From NCBI GenBank assembly GCA_947372965.1, contig CANBVR010000015.1:1-33989 (forward strand): 33,989 bases of DNA. The letters are read 5' to 3'. Positions 1 through 7,692 of the stretch are shown here, piece by piece. Source of the stretch: Actinomycetota bacterium. GTDB taxonomy: Bacteria; Actinomycetota; Actinomycetes; Nanopelagicales; Nanopelagicaceae. Each line of letters starts with the position of its first letter. Positions within the stretch are counted from its first letter, which is position 1. Under the pieces are notes generated by a model. It had not been told where the DNA came from and searched no databases. It saw nothing but the letters and a program-made list of their open reading frames with translations. Made by a program: the position numbers and the translations under genes.

Positions 1-191
1 GTTGCGCTGTGATGTCCATACCAAGCACCAACCGATAGCAAACCAACAACTACAACTGCTCCAGCTAGTACGCGCGTGTACTTATTGGTCCACTGGTACT
101 TACCCTTTGCCAATTCTTCTTTTAAATGATCATCGACCGGAGGGGCGAATAAATCAAAACTTGGTAGATCGTTATTTGCTTCATTATTCAT
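1..191 (-). CDS. Unknown single-pass membrane protein, partial (N-terminus only)
   Basis: About 63 codons are visible, running off the left edge of the window. The ATG overlaps the last codons of the preceding permease gene by 8 bases, so it is very probably the fourth gene of the MacB-type operon and translationally coupled. The visible protein starts MNNEANNDLPSFDLF, has a charged cytoplasmic segment of about 38 residues ending near KYQWTNKYTR, then a hydrophobic stretch at about residues 40-58 that reads as one transmembrane helix, followed by YGHHSAT. This layout suits an N-in membrane-anchored extracytoplasmic protein. I do not recognise the family. Operon position suggests a part in export or envelope function, but that is inference only. 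Confidence 0.65.
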   Translation of the reverse strand, partial: MNNEANNDLPSFDLFAPPVDDHLKEELAKGKYQWTNKYTRVLAGAVVVVGLLSVGAWYGHHSA

Positions 192-1422
192 GACGGAGTG
201 CCTCGATTGGTCGTAGTGATGCGGCGCGTGAAGCTGGATAGCCACCGAAGAAGACACCGATCAAGATGCTTACTCCGAAAGCTAAGAAAACTGACATTGG
301 AACGATTGCTGGTTTCACACCAAGAATTGTGAATTGCGAACCGATAAACCCACCCAATACCCCCATGAGACCACCAACTAACGAAAGTATCGTTGCTTCG
401 ATTAGGAATTGAGCCAAAATAATTCGCTTTGGTGCGCCGATCGCTTTGCGAATACCAATTTCGCGCGTGCGTTCCACAACGGTTACCAACATAATATTTG
501 TGATTCCGATGCCACCAACAAGTAAGGAGATTGCGGCAACGGCGCCTAGTAGAACTGTAAATACCTTGCTATTGCTGGCGGAGGTTGTGAGAAGTGAAGC
601 CTGATTAAATGTTTGATAGTCACGACTATTTGCGTTCGTTACTCCATGCCTTGCATCGAGAATTGTCTGGATCTCGGTCTGTGCGGCATCAGTAACTTTT
701 GAAGATTTGGCTTCGACAATTATCGAAGAGAGTCCAACATAGCCAGTAATTGAATTTTGAATCGCAGTGATTGGCGCAATAAACAAACTATCGCCATCCT
801 GGAACCCAGATGATCCCTTTACTTCAGTAGTTCCAATAATTGTAAATGGAATCCCGCCACACTTAACGGTTTGTCCAACTGGGTTATCGCTACCAAATAA
901 TTCGGTCGCGGTTGTGTTTCCAATAACTGCGACTCTTCGCCCTTGTGTTACATCATCATCATTGAAATACGAGCCTTTAACAACTTTGGTATTTGCTGCC
1001 TCAAAATAGGTCGGCCAAACTCCTGAGAAAGTACTAGGCGTGGAGGTAGAGCTACCGTTAACGCAAGTCGAGTTGGCATTCATAATCGGAGAAACTTGTT
1101 TGATATCTGCGGCATCAATTGGATTCATTAAAGCTTTGGTATCCGCAATTGTTAATTGTTTTGCCGAACTTGCTGAATTACGTCGACTCGCACTTTGAAA
1201 ACCGCCGCCGCCAAAACCACGAGCGCCAGATCTAATTTGAATTGAATTAGTTCCAAGGCGATCGAGTGAAGACTGAACTTGCTTTGCCGAACCATTTCCA
1301 ACTGCAATTAAGATGATTACCGACATAACGCCAATCATTATTCCTAGAGTCGTTAACCCAGTGCGCATCCGATTGATAGTTAGGCCACGAAGTGCAAAGC
1401 GGATAATTTCTAAGAGGTTCAT
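184..1422 (-). CDS. MacB/FtsX-type ABC transporter permease
   Basis: Membrane subunit of a MacB-like (type VII ABC) exporter, 412 residues, the usual length. One N-terminal transmembrane helix (about 23-43) is followed by a large extracytoplasmic MacB-periplasmic-core domain (about 45-285), then three helices (about 287-310, 335-360, 375-395). The conserved cytoplasmic segment after helix 2 (VVERTREIGIRKAIGA, about 315-330) and the C-terminal PASRAASLRPIEALRHE are typical of the family. The extracytoplasmic domain begins with a glycine-rich patch (about 66-75) and has two cysteines (120 and 188). Its ATG overlaps the end of the ATPase gene by 4 bases. Family members move peptides, lipoproteins or antimicrobials by mechanotransmission; the substrate cannot be read here. 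Confidence 0.93.
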   Translation of the reverse strand: MNLLEIIRFALRGLTINRMRTGLTTLGIMIGVMSVIILIAVGNGSAKQVQSSLDRLGTNSIQIRSGARGFGGGGFQSASRRNSASSAKQLTIADTKALMNPIDAADIKQVSPIMNANSTCVNGSSTSTPSTFSGVWPTYFEAANTKVVKGSYFNDDDVTQGRRVAVIGNTTATELFGSDNPVGQTVKCGGIPFTIIGTTEVKGSSGFQDGDSLFIAPITAIQNSITGYVGLSSIIVEAKSSKVTDAAQTEIQTILDARHGVTNANSRDYQTFNQASLLTTSASNSKVFTVLLGAVAAISLLVGGIGITNIMLVTVVERTREIGIRKAIGAPKRIILAQFLIEATILSLVGGLMGVLGGFIGSQFTILGVKPAIVPMSVFLAFGVSILIGVFFGGYPASRAASLRPIEALRHE

Positions 1423-2120
1423 GAGGCCTTCTTTGCATTTATCTCATCGCTAATGATTTTTCCATCGCGCATTCTGATAATCCGCTTGGCGCGGTCTGCG
1501 ACATCATTTTCGTGAGTAATAACTACCACTGTTCGACCGGCAGCATTAATTTGGTCAAATAAATCCAAGAGATCATGGGTGGACTTTGAATCAAGCGCCC
1601 CGGTTGGCTCATCGGCTAGTAAAAGTGAAGGCCTAGTGGCTAAAGCTCTAGCAACGGCAACTCTTTGTTGCTGGCCACCAGAAAGTTCGGTTGGTTCATG
1701 GTCCATGCGATCGGCCAGACCGACGACTTCTAAAGCCTTGGTTGCTCGCATCTTTCGTTCTGCAGATTTAATTCCTTGATAAGCCAATGGCAATTCAACA
1801 TTTGCTATTGCAGTAGTGCGTGGAATTAAATTGAAGGATTGAAAGATAAAACCAATCTTTCGACCACGGACGATAGAGAGTGCATCTTCATCCATCGAAC
1901 TAATTTCAATGCCATCTAAGAAATATTCGCCAGAAGTTAGATTATCCAGCGCGCCCATAATGTTCATCAAGGTTGATTTACCAGAACCCGATGGCCCCAT
2001 GATCGCAACGTATTCGCCAGATTCGATTTGAATACTGACATCGGCCAAGGCAAAAATTGCTGATTGGCCGGCTCCGTATTGTTTTACGGCGTTACGAACA
2101 TCTATGACGGTATGAGTCAT
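1419..2120 (-). CDS. MacB-type ABC transporter ATP-binding subunit
   Basis: Cytoplasmic ATPase that powers the permease encoded next to it. The 233-residue protein has every ABC motif: Walker A GPSGSGKST (42-50), Q-loop Gln94, signature LSGGQQQRVA (from 146), Walker B LLLADEP with Asp170/Glu171, D-loop ALDS and switch His203 (ITHE). Close resemblance to the LolD/MacB group includes the MNIMGALD segment after Walker A. The gene lies 6 bases after the adaptor gene and overlaps the permease start (ATGA, 1419-1422), giving a tight adaptor-ATPase-permease operon. The family usually exports to, or acts in, the extracytoplasmic space; no clue to the substrate is visible. Confidence 0.95.
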   Translation of the reverse strand: MTHTVIDVRNAVKQYGAGQSAIFALADVSIQIESGEYVAIMGPSGSGKSTLMNIMGALDNLTSGEYFLDGIEISSMDEDALSIVRGRKIGFIFQSFNLIPRTTAIANVELPLAYQGIKSAERKMRATKALEVVGLADRMDHEPTELSGGQQQRVAVARALATRPSLLLADEPTGALDSKSTHDLLDLFDQINAAGRTVVVITHENDVADRAKRIIRMRDGKIISDEINAKKAS

Positions 2121-2126
2121 ATTTAC

Positions 2127-3731
2127 TTAGCCACCAAATCCACGGCCAGCTCCGCCGCCGCCAGGTCCAGCAACTGCGCCGCCGAGACCACCAGTTGTGG
2201 TTGGGAATCCATTAGTTGTTGCCGTTGCTGAAGTTGTGCGAAGTACAACTTTAGTTCCAGCACTTACTCCAGAAATTATTTGATCTGTGGCATCACCCTT
2301 CAATCCAACTACAACTGGTGTTGGAGTTGTTACTTCTTTGCCATTCTTGTTAGTGATGACATTAAGGATTGATAAGCCACCTCGAGTTGTAATTGCTTGG
2401 GAGGCAACTTGAAGCACGTTAAAGGCAGCACCAGTCGTAACCGTTACGGTTGTGGTCATTCCTGGCTTTAGCGTTGGAATCTTGTCGGTAATTGTGAAGA
2501 GCGCCTTGTAGGAAGTGGCACCAGATGTTGTAGTTGGAAGTGGATCGATTGAAATAACTTTTCCAACTGCGCTCACATTTGAAAGTGCAGAAAAACTAAA
2601 TGAAGCATCCTGTCCAACTGCAAGTTTTGCGGAATCTGCTTCGGAGAAGCTAGCAGAGACTTGAAGTGAGGAGACATCGGTCAAAACGATAAAGCCCGAT
2701 ACTGCGCCAAGGGTTGATGAGGAGGCAGTCGGTGCATTTTGTCCAGCGCCAGCACTAATTGATGCAACTCTTCCAGATACCGGAGCGCGGACAAAGGTTG
2801 CTTCAAAATTCTTTTGGGCAACTAAGAGCCCAGTCTGGGCAACTGAGAAATCAAGTGCTGTTGGGTTATCAGTTGTAACACCTTGTTGCGCTTTGAATAA
2901 GTCATAAGCATCTTGTGCAGCGCTTATGGAACTTTGATCCTTCGCTAATCCAATTCGCTGTGAAGCAAGGGCGCTAGTCCATGAGTTCTGTAATGAAATT
3001 GAAGTGGAAGTATCTGAAATTGCTGTACTTGCTTGATTGGCCACAGCCGCGTCATAACTTCTTTGGGCTGATTGGTATGAGTTGTAGTCGCTAATAAGTG
3101 TTGTGCAGTTTGAATTTATAGTGTTGAGCGTGGCACACCATGCCAAGGTAATTCCATTTGGACCATAGAAGCCCGCATAGCTGTCATAAACACTCTTTGC
3201 TTGATTAAGGGTTTGTAGCGCCGCATCCAAAGTAGCTTTGTTCGCAGTTGCCTTATATGGAGAACTTGCAGAGGCATCATCAATTGCACGTCTGGCTGAA
3301 TCAACAGTATTTTGATAAGTCGTTGCGTTATTTGCCGCAGTATCTTTGGCAGTTTGAATTGCTGCTTTGGTCTGCTTGAAATTAATTTGCGCCGTCAACA
3401 AAGTTGCCTGAGCCTGGCTTAAAGCGTTTTTCAAAGTTGCGTTATCAAGTTGTGCCATTGAAGTTCCAGCCAAAACTTTCTGGCCAACCTTTACATTAAT
3501 TTTGGTAATTTGCGCGCTAACACTTGGTGAGACTCCAACATCACCTGGACTCACAACTGTTCCAGATGCAGATACCGAAGAGGTCACATCGCCCACAGAA
3601 ACGCTCGTGGTGGTTGTTGTTACCTTTGCTGCGGCGGGATGAAGAGCCGACCAGCCCCACCATCCGATTCCTACGACCACTAAAGCTAGAACTAAATTTA
3701 TGGAGAGAATTCGAATCCGCGACTTATTCAT
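2127..3731 (-). CDS. HlyD/MacA-like membrane-fusion (adaptor) protein
   Basis: Adaptor partner of the ABC ATPase and permease downstream; first gene of the operon. The 534-residue protein has an N-terminal anchor helix (about 9-28), a split biotinyl-lipoyl-like domain (about 45-95 and 310-350), a long alanine/glutamine-rich coiled-coil hairpin (about 96-310), beta-barrel regions (about 350-500) and a glycine-rich tail (about 513-534). Cys199 and Cys209 sit together in the hairpin and could form a disulfide outside the cell. It is longer than typical MacA (about 370) because of the long hairpin. The ATG follows a TAGTCT -10 hexamer by 6 bases, so the mRNA is probably leaderless. In a monoderm, a MacA-like protein has no TolC partner, so its exact role is uncertain. 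Confidence 0.9.
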   Translation of the reverse strand: MNKSRIRILSINLVLALVVVGIGWWGWSALHPAAAKVTTTTTSVSVGDVTSSVSASGTVVSPGDVGVSPSVSAQITKINVKVGQKVLAGTSMAQLDNATLKNALSQAQATLLTAQINFKQTKAAIQTAKDTAANNATTYQNTVDSARRAIDDASASSPYKATANKATLDAALQTLNQAKSVYDSYAGFYGPNGITLAWCATLNTINSNCTTLISDYNSYQSAQRSYDAAVANQASTAISDTSTSISLQNSWTSALASQRIGLAKDQSSISAAQDAYDLFKAQQGVTTDNPTALDFSVAQTGLLVAQKNFEATFVRAPVSGRVASISAGAGQNAPTASSSTLGAVSGFIVLTDVSSLQVSASFSEADSAKLAVGQDASFSFSALSNVSAVGKVISIDPLPTTTSGATSYKALFTITDKIPTLKPGMTTTVTVTTGAAFNVLQVASQAITTRGGLSILNVITNKNGKEVTTPTPVVVGLKGDATDQIISGVSAGTKVVLRTTSATATTNGFPTTTGGLGGAVAGPGGGGAGRGFGG

Positions 3732-3737
3732 GGGCCA

Positions 3738-3743
3738 AGACTA
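3738..3743 (-). promoter_or_regulatory. -10 element (TAGTCT) of the MacB-type operon, probably leaderless
   Basis: On the minus strand TAGTCT lies exactly 6 bases upstream of the ATG at 3731, putting the expected transcription start at the start codon. No Shine-Dalgarno sequence fits between them. The same spacing recurs at many other first genes in the window. Confidence 0.6.
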
Positions 3744-3796
3744 GATAGGCGGGGCCGTCTATTGGCTATTTTTCCCTGAGCAGATACTGAGAGTAA

Positions 3797-4063
3797 TTAG
3801 TTAACGCGGGCGTTGGTGCGGGCTTCACGCAGGCGGCGAAGACGCTTTACCAACATCGGGCTGGCCGCGAGGGCATCATCCCGGTCGATCAAGTTATTGA
3901 GCAGTTGGTAATAGGCAGGTGGCGCCATATCAAAGAGCTCTTTAATTGCTGATTCTTTTGCGCCGGCAAACTTCCACCATTGACGTTCAAAATCAAGAAT
4001 TCTGGCTTCTAATTCGGTGAGAGTGGACGGAGCTATTAATTGCGAGAGCTCAACGTTTTCCAT
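3797..4063 (-). CDS. DUF3263 domain protein
   Basis: Small protein of 88 residues belonging to DUF3263, a family largely confined to Actinobacteria. The core reads LEARILDFERQWWKFAGAKE then IKELFDMAPPAYYQLLNNLID, matching the characteristic FE.WW...GAKE and YYQ.LN motifs; it is predicted to be helical with a basic C-terminus (KRLRRLREAR). Some features recall a helix-turn-helix, so a DNA-related role is possible, but no function is established that I can name. It is a separate unit: a perfect TATAAT lies 9 bases before its ATG. The upstream SDR gene ends 34 bases away on the same strand. Confidence 0.85.
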   Translation of the reverse strand: MENVELSQLIAPSTLTELEARILDFERQWWKFAGAKESAIKELFDMAPPAYYQLLNNLIDRDDALAASPMLVKRLRRLREARTNARVN

Positions 4064-4072
4064 AATTCATTA

Positions 4073-4078
4073 ATTATA
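4073..4078 (-). promoter_or_regulatory. -10 element (TATAAT) of the DUF3263 gene
   Basis: A consensus TATAAT on the minus strand, 9 bases before the ATG at 4063. The predicted leader is only about 2-3 bases, too short for a ribosome-binding site, so translation would be leaderless or nearly so. Confidence 0.6.
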
Positions 4079-4097
4079 GGCGAGAGCGCTGACAATT

Positions 4098-5597
4098 TCA
4101 GGTATTTCGCGCGCTCTTTGCAATATTTCGAAGCATGGTTGGGAAGATAAAAATATGGAAAGGTAGGACGGCATACCAATACAACTGACCACCTAGACCT
4201 CGTGGTGAATAACTTGCGGTCTGGGTAATAATGGTTTTGGTTTTACCATCTTCAATAACTGGCTCAACATTAAATTCCAACCAAGCTTTTCCAGGAAGAA
4301 TCATCTCGGCATAAAGTTTTAAATGCTTTCCCGGCTCTAACTCTTCTACGCGCCAGAAATCAAGGCTGTCACCGATTCGCAAATGATCCGAGTCGCGACG
4401 GCCGCGGCGCAATCCAACGCCACCAAACATTCGATCTAATAAACCACGCAGGAACCACAAATAACCAGCGCCATACCAACCAGTTTCGCCACCGATTGTT
4501 TCAACTCGGGCCCAAACTTTTTCAGATGGTAGGTCAATAATCAAAGAGCGATTATCTCGGTAGGTTGTTTCACCAGCCCAATCAGGATCATTTTGTGCCT
4601 TTGCCCATGGCGCAGGTTGCGCGGTTGCATCCGACCATCTGGTTTCAACATCGTGCGCAGAAATCTTAGAAAGCGCCAACTCAATTGATTTGGCTAGATG
4701 AAGCAATCCTTCTGGTGGCGGATCAATAATTCCATTAAGTGATTTCTCTGGATCAGCAACAACTTCACTAATTAAGGATCCAACAAGTGGGCGAGCCAGT
4801 GCTGTTGGCACTGGGGTTACTAGGCCAATCCATAAACTAGATAAACCAGGTGAGAGAACTGGAACTTTAATAATCCAACGCTTTCGAAGGCCAGATAACT
4901 TGGCGAAAGTTTGCATCATGTCGGCATAGGAAAGAATCTCTGGGCCACCGATATCAAAGACGCCATCGACTGGTTTTTCGAGGGCTGCGGCATGCGATAA
5001 ATACCAAAGGACATCGCGAATTGCGATCGGTTGCGTTCTATTTGAAACCCATTTTGGCGTGGTCATAATTGGCAAACGGTGAGTTAAGTGGCGCAACATT
5101 TCAAAGGATGCTGAACCGGAACCGATAATAATTCCAGCGCGCATTTCTAGAACTGGAACTTTACCTTCGGTAAGTACGTGGCCAGTATTGGCACGTGATT
5201 GCAAGTGCTTACTTATATGTTTGTCATTTGCAATACCACCAAGATAAACAATCTGCTTTACACCAGCGGCTTCGGCCGCCTTGGTAAAATTACGAGCCAT
5301 CGTCGCCTCGAGTTCATCGAAATTTGAGCCCATATTTATGGAGTGCAAAAGATAGAAAGCGGTGTGAATTCCTTCTAACGCTTTCTCTGTTGAGGCATAA
5401 TCATTTGCATTTGCAACTGCTACTTCAACTTGATCCATCCACGGTTGTCCTGAAATCTTTCGCTTTTCGCGAACCATTACGCGAACTTGGAAATTTCCAG
5501 TTAACAATTGGCGAACTAATCGGCCACCAACATATCCAGATGCTCCTGTGACAAGGATCTTTTGACCACTTCCGAGATTTGATTTGGCGGAGTCCAT
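4098..5597 (-). CDS. SDR-family NAD(P)-binding protein with DUF2867 C-terminal domain
   Basis: Predicted 499-residue two-domain protein. The N-terminal part (about 10-300) is an atypical short-chain dehydrogenase/NmrA-like Rossmann fold with the nucleotide motif TGASGYVGGRL (17-27). The C-terminal part (about 330-495) matches DUF2867, a START/SRPBCC-like ligand-binding fold, with the conserved ETGWYGAGYLWFLRGLLDRM and GDSLDFWRVE stretches. This fusion is common in bacteria, usually annotated as an epimerase or oxidoreductase with unknown substrate. I chose the ATG at 5597 because a TACTGT -10 lies 7 bases upstream; a TTG at 5621 would add 8 residues but lies upstream of that -10. It is divergent from ndh with only 23 bases between start codons. 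Confidence 0.87.
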   Translation of the reverse strand: MDSAKSNLGSGQKILVTGASGYVGGRLVRQLLTGNFQVRVMVREKRKISGQPWMDQVEVAVANANDYASTEKALEGIHTAFYLLHSINMGSNFDELEATMARNFTKAAEAAGVKQIVYLGGIANDKHISKHLQSRANTGHVLTEGKVPVLEMRAGIIIGSGSASFEMLRHLTHRLPIMTTPKWVSNRTQPIAIRDVLWYLSHAAALEKPVDGVFDIGGPEILSYADMMQTFAKLSGLRKRWIIKVPVLSPGLSSLWIGLVTPVPTALARPLVGSLISEVVADPEKSLNGIIDPPPEGLLHLAKSIELALSKISAHDVETRWSDATAQPAPWAKAQNDPDWAGETTYRDNRSLIIDLPSEKVWARVETIGGETGWYGAGYLWFLRGLLDRMFGGVGLRRGRRDSDHLRIGDSLDFWRVEELEPGKHLKLYAEMILPGKAWLEFNVEPVIEDGKTKTIITQTASYSPRGLGGQLYWYAVLPFHIFIFPTMLRNIAKSARNT

Positions 5598-5604
5598 AGG
5601 GTTA

Positions 5605-5614
5605 ACAGTAGACT
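5605..5614. promoter_or_regulatory. Back-to-back -10 elements of the SDR/DUF2867 gene and ndh
   Basis: Minus-strand TACTGT (5605-5610) precedes the SDR ATG by 7 bases and plus-strand TAGACT (5609-5614) precedes the ndh ATG by 6 bases. The two hexamers share the self-complementary TA at 5609-5610. Both transcripts would be leaderless, and two polymerases could not occupy the site together. Confidence 0.6.
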
Positions 5615-5620
5615 CAAACA

Positions 5621-6844
5621 ATGGCTAAAGTGCGCGTAGTAATCCTCGGTGGTGGTTTTGGAGGGATGGCCGCGGCTAATTCCCTTGGCGAAGAATTCGA
5701 TGTCACAGTTGTTGATCGTCACAATTACCAAACATTTCTCCCTTTGCTCTATCAGGTCTCTACCGCTGGCTTAGCCGCAGATCACGTCGCCTATCCAATT
5801 CGCGGGGCGCTACGTAAAACCAATGGAAAATTTAGAATGGGCTCTCCCATCTCAATAGATCACAAGAACAAGACGGTAAAACTTGATAGCTCTGAAGTTC
5901 TCGCCTTCGATCACTTGGTAGTTGCCCTTGGTTCGGTTACCGCAGATTTTGGAACCCCGGGCGTTGAGGAATACGCCCTTGGAATGAAATCTATTCATGA
6001 GGCTTTGGAGATTCGCGCAGAAGTAATGCGCCGCTTTGAAGATCTATGTCGCTTTGAAGATGACACACAATTGAATATCACCGTTGTTGGTGGCGGACCT
6101 ACCGGAGTTGAGATGGCTGGGGCGTTAGCTGAACTTGTTCGCGGTCCATTGATGAACGATCAAAAGCATGCGGCAAAGCATGTAACAGTTTCACTTATTG
6201 AAGCTGGGCCAAGATTGTTGCCAATGTTCTCGCAATCTCTCTCTGATAAGACCAAGCGCGAACTTGAATCTCTCGGCGTTAAAGTTTTGGTTAATACTGC
6301 GGTTAAAGAAGTTGAATGGCGCAAGATAGATTTGAAGAGCGGCGAAAGCATTCCTTCGGAAGTAACAATTTGGGCCGCAGGCGTTAAAGGAAATCCGGCA
6401 ATGGAAATTCTCTCACTGCCGCTAGATGGCACCAGATTAAAGTCGGATCCGACTCTGCAAGTCTCTAACTATCCATATGTCTGGGGCGTTGGCGATGTCA
6501 CCGGAGCTAAGGGCAAAGATGGTCGCTTCTTGCCGATGGTCGCACCAGTTGCAATGCAACAAGGTCGTTTTATCGCCGCACAAATTCGTCGAGTTGTTAA
6601 AGGCCAAGAGCTAAAGAACTTCTCATACAAGGACAAAGGAGCGATGGCCACAATTGGTCGTCACAAAGCAGTTGTCGAGGTTAAGAAGATTAAATTCTCT
6701 GGCTACCCTGCTTGGGTTACTTGGCTCTTCTTACACTTGTTCTATTTAATGGGTGGCCGTAACCGAATTGGCACCATCGCTGATTGGATGTGGAATTACT
6801 TCACCTTCGATCGCGGAAATCGCCACATTATGGATTCAATGTAA
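5621..6844 (+). CDS. ndh: Type II NADH dehydrogenase (NDH-2)
   Basis: Single-subunit flavoprotein that oxidises NADH and reduces membrane quinone without pumping protons. The 407-residue protein has the FAD Rossmann motif GGGFGG (10-15), a second dinucleotide-binding motif VVGGGPTGVEMAG (about 155-167) for NADH, and the FAD-contacting VWGVGDVTG (about 287-295). The C-terminal segment YPAWVTWLFLHLFYLMGG (about 367-384) is hydrophobic and suits membrane attachment of this family. Length is a little short compared with mycobacterial Ndh (about 460). It is first in a two-gene unit with a hydrolase whose GTG is 2 bases after the ndh stop. Its nearness to cydAB suggests it could feed quinol to cytochrome bd. 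An alternative is a ferredoxin- or other quinone-linked member of the same fold. Confidence 0.93.
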   Translation: MAKVRVVILGGGFGGMAAANSLGEEFDVTVVDRHNYQTFLPLLYQVSTAGLAADHVAYPIRGALRKTNGKFRMGSPISIDHKNKTVKLDSSEVLAFDHLVVALGSVTADFGTPGVEEYALGMKSIHEALEIRAEVMRRFEDLCRFEDDTQLNITVVGGGPTGVEMAGALAELVRGPLMNDQKHAAKHVTVSLIEAGPRLLPMFSQSLSDKTKRELESLGVKVLVNTAVKEVEWRKIDLKSGESIPSEVTIWAAGVKGNPAMEILSLPLDGTRLKSDPTLQVSNYPYVWGVGDVTGAKGKDGRFLPMVAPVAMQQGRFIAAQIRRVVKGQELKNFSYKDKGAMATIGRHKAVVEVKKIKFSGYPAWVTWLFLHLFYLMGGRNRIGTIADWMWNYFTFDRGNRHIMDSM

Positions 6845-6846
6845 AA

Positions 6847-7692
6847 GTGGCAAATTTCTTCTCCAAGAAGGGCTACCTAAATTTACGTGGCCATCAAGTT
6901 TGGTCACAGCAATGGAATACCTTTCGCAAGAACTCAGAACCAGTCCTGCTTCTTCATGGAGGTTTAAGTTCAACCCAATCCTGGGATTACACAATTCTTC
7001 CCACTGTTAAGAAGCACCAAGTCTTTGCCTATGATCGTTCGGCTCATGGCCGTACTGGATCACGTGAAGGTTTTTACCACTTTGATTTTCAAACTGATGA
7101 AGCTATTGCCTACATCGAAGATGTCGTAAAAGCGCCGGTTCATTTAATTGGTTGGAGCGATGGCGGCATTATTTCTTTGATGATCGCCTTGAAGCGGCCA
7201 GATCTTGTTCGATCTATTGTTTCAATTGGTACCAATTTCCACTGGAATAGTGGCCTGCCTTTCAACGAGCAAAAAGAGGAAGAACAAGAGATCGTAATCT
7301 CCGATGAAGATCGCGCCCGTTTTGCCAAAACATCACCCGATCCAGCCCACATGCAAGAGGTAATCATTAGAAAAGCCTTTGATGTTTGGGCCAAAGAACC
7401 GAATATGACTCCGGAGGATCTAAAGAAGATTTCCTGCCCAGTCCTTGTTCTTACTGGGGATGATGAACCATTTACAAATCTTCACACCGTCGAACTCTAT
7501 GAATCTCTACCAAATGGTCGCCTCGCAATAATTCCGGGAGCCTCGCACTTTGTGGTCAAGGAAAAGACCAAGTTGATGCAATCAATGATTGTGGATTTCT
7601 ATAAAGATATGTCATTCCCAATTACTAAATGGCCGCGCCTGCGCAAGGAACGAACCGAAAAACTTCTAGAAGTACTAAACGAAGAAGGCTAA
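6847..7692 (+). CDS. Alpha/beta hydrolase
   Basis: Predicted 281-residue hydrolase of the alpha/beta fold. Visible elements are the oxyanion segment LLLHGGLSS (34-42), the nucleophile elbow GWSDGG with Ser104, an acid in LTGDDEP (Asp205 or Asp206) and catalytic His234 in PGASHFV. I place the start at GTG 6847, 2 bases after the ndh stop, because this gives the usual N-terminus; an ATG at 6784 in the same frame would overlap ndh by 61 bases. The substrate cannot be told from sequence (esterase, lipase or C-C hydrolase are all possible). Coupling to ndh implies co-expression only. The 3' end overlaps the convergent GMC oxidoreductase by 4 bases. Confidence 0.87.
   Translation: MANFFSKKGYLNLRGHQVWSQQWNTFRKNSEPVLLLHGGLSSTQSWDYTILPTVKKHQVFAYDRSAHGRTGSREGFYHFDFQTDEAIAYIEDVVKAPVHLIGWSDGGIISLMIALKRPDLVRSIVSIGTNFHWNSGLPFNEQKEEEQEIVISDEDRARFAKTSPDPAHMQEVIIRKAFDVWAKEPNMTPEDLKKISCPVLVLTGDDEPFTNLHTVELYESLPNGRLAIIPGASHFVVKEKTKLMQSMIVDFYKDMSFPITKWPRLRKERTEKLLEVLNEEG

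Noticed and set aside
2-193. 63-codon open frame on the plus strand at the left edge
   Set aside because: The opposite strand carries a frame with an operon-coupled ATG and a clear membrane helix, which explains the region better.
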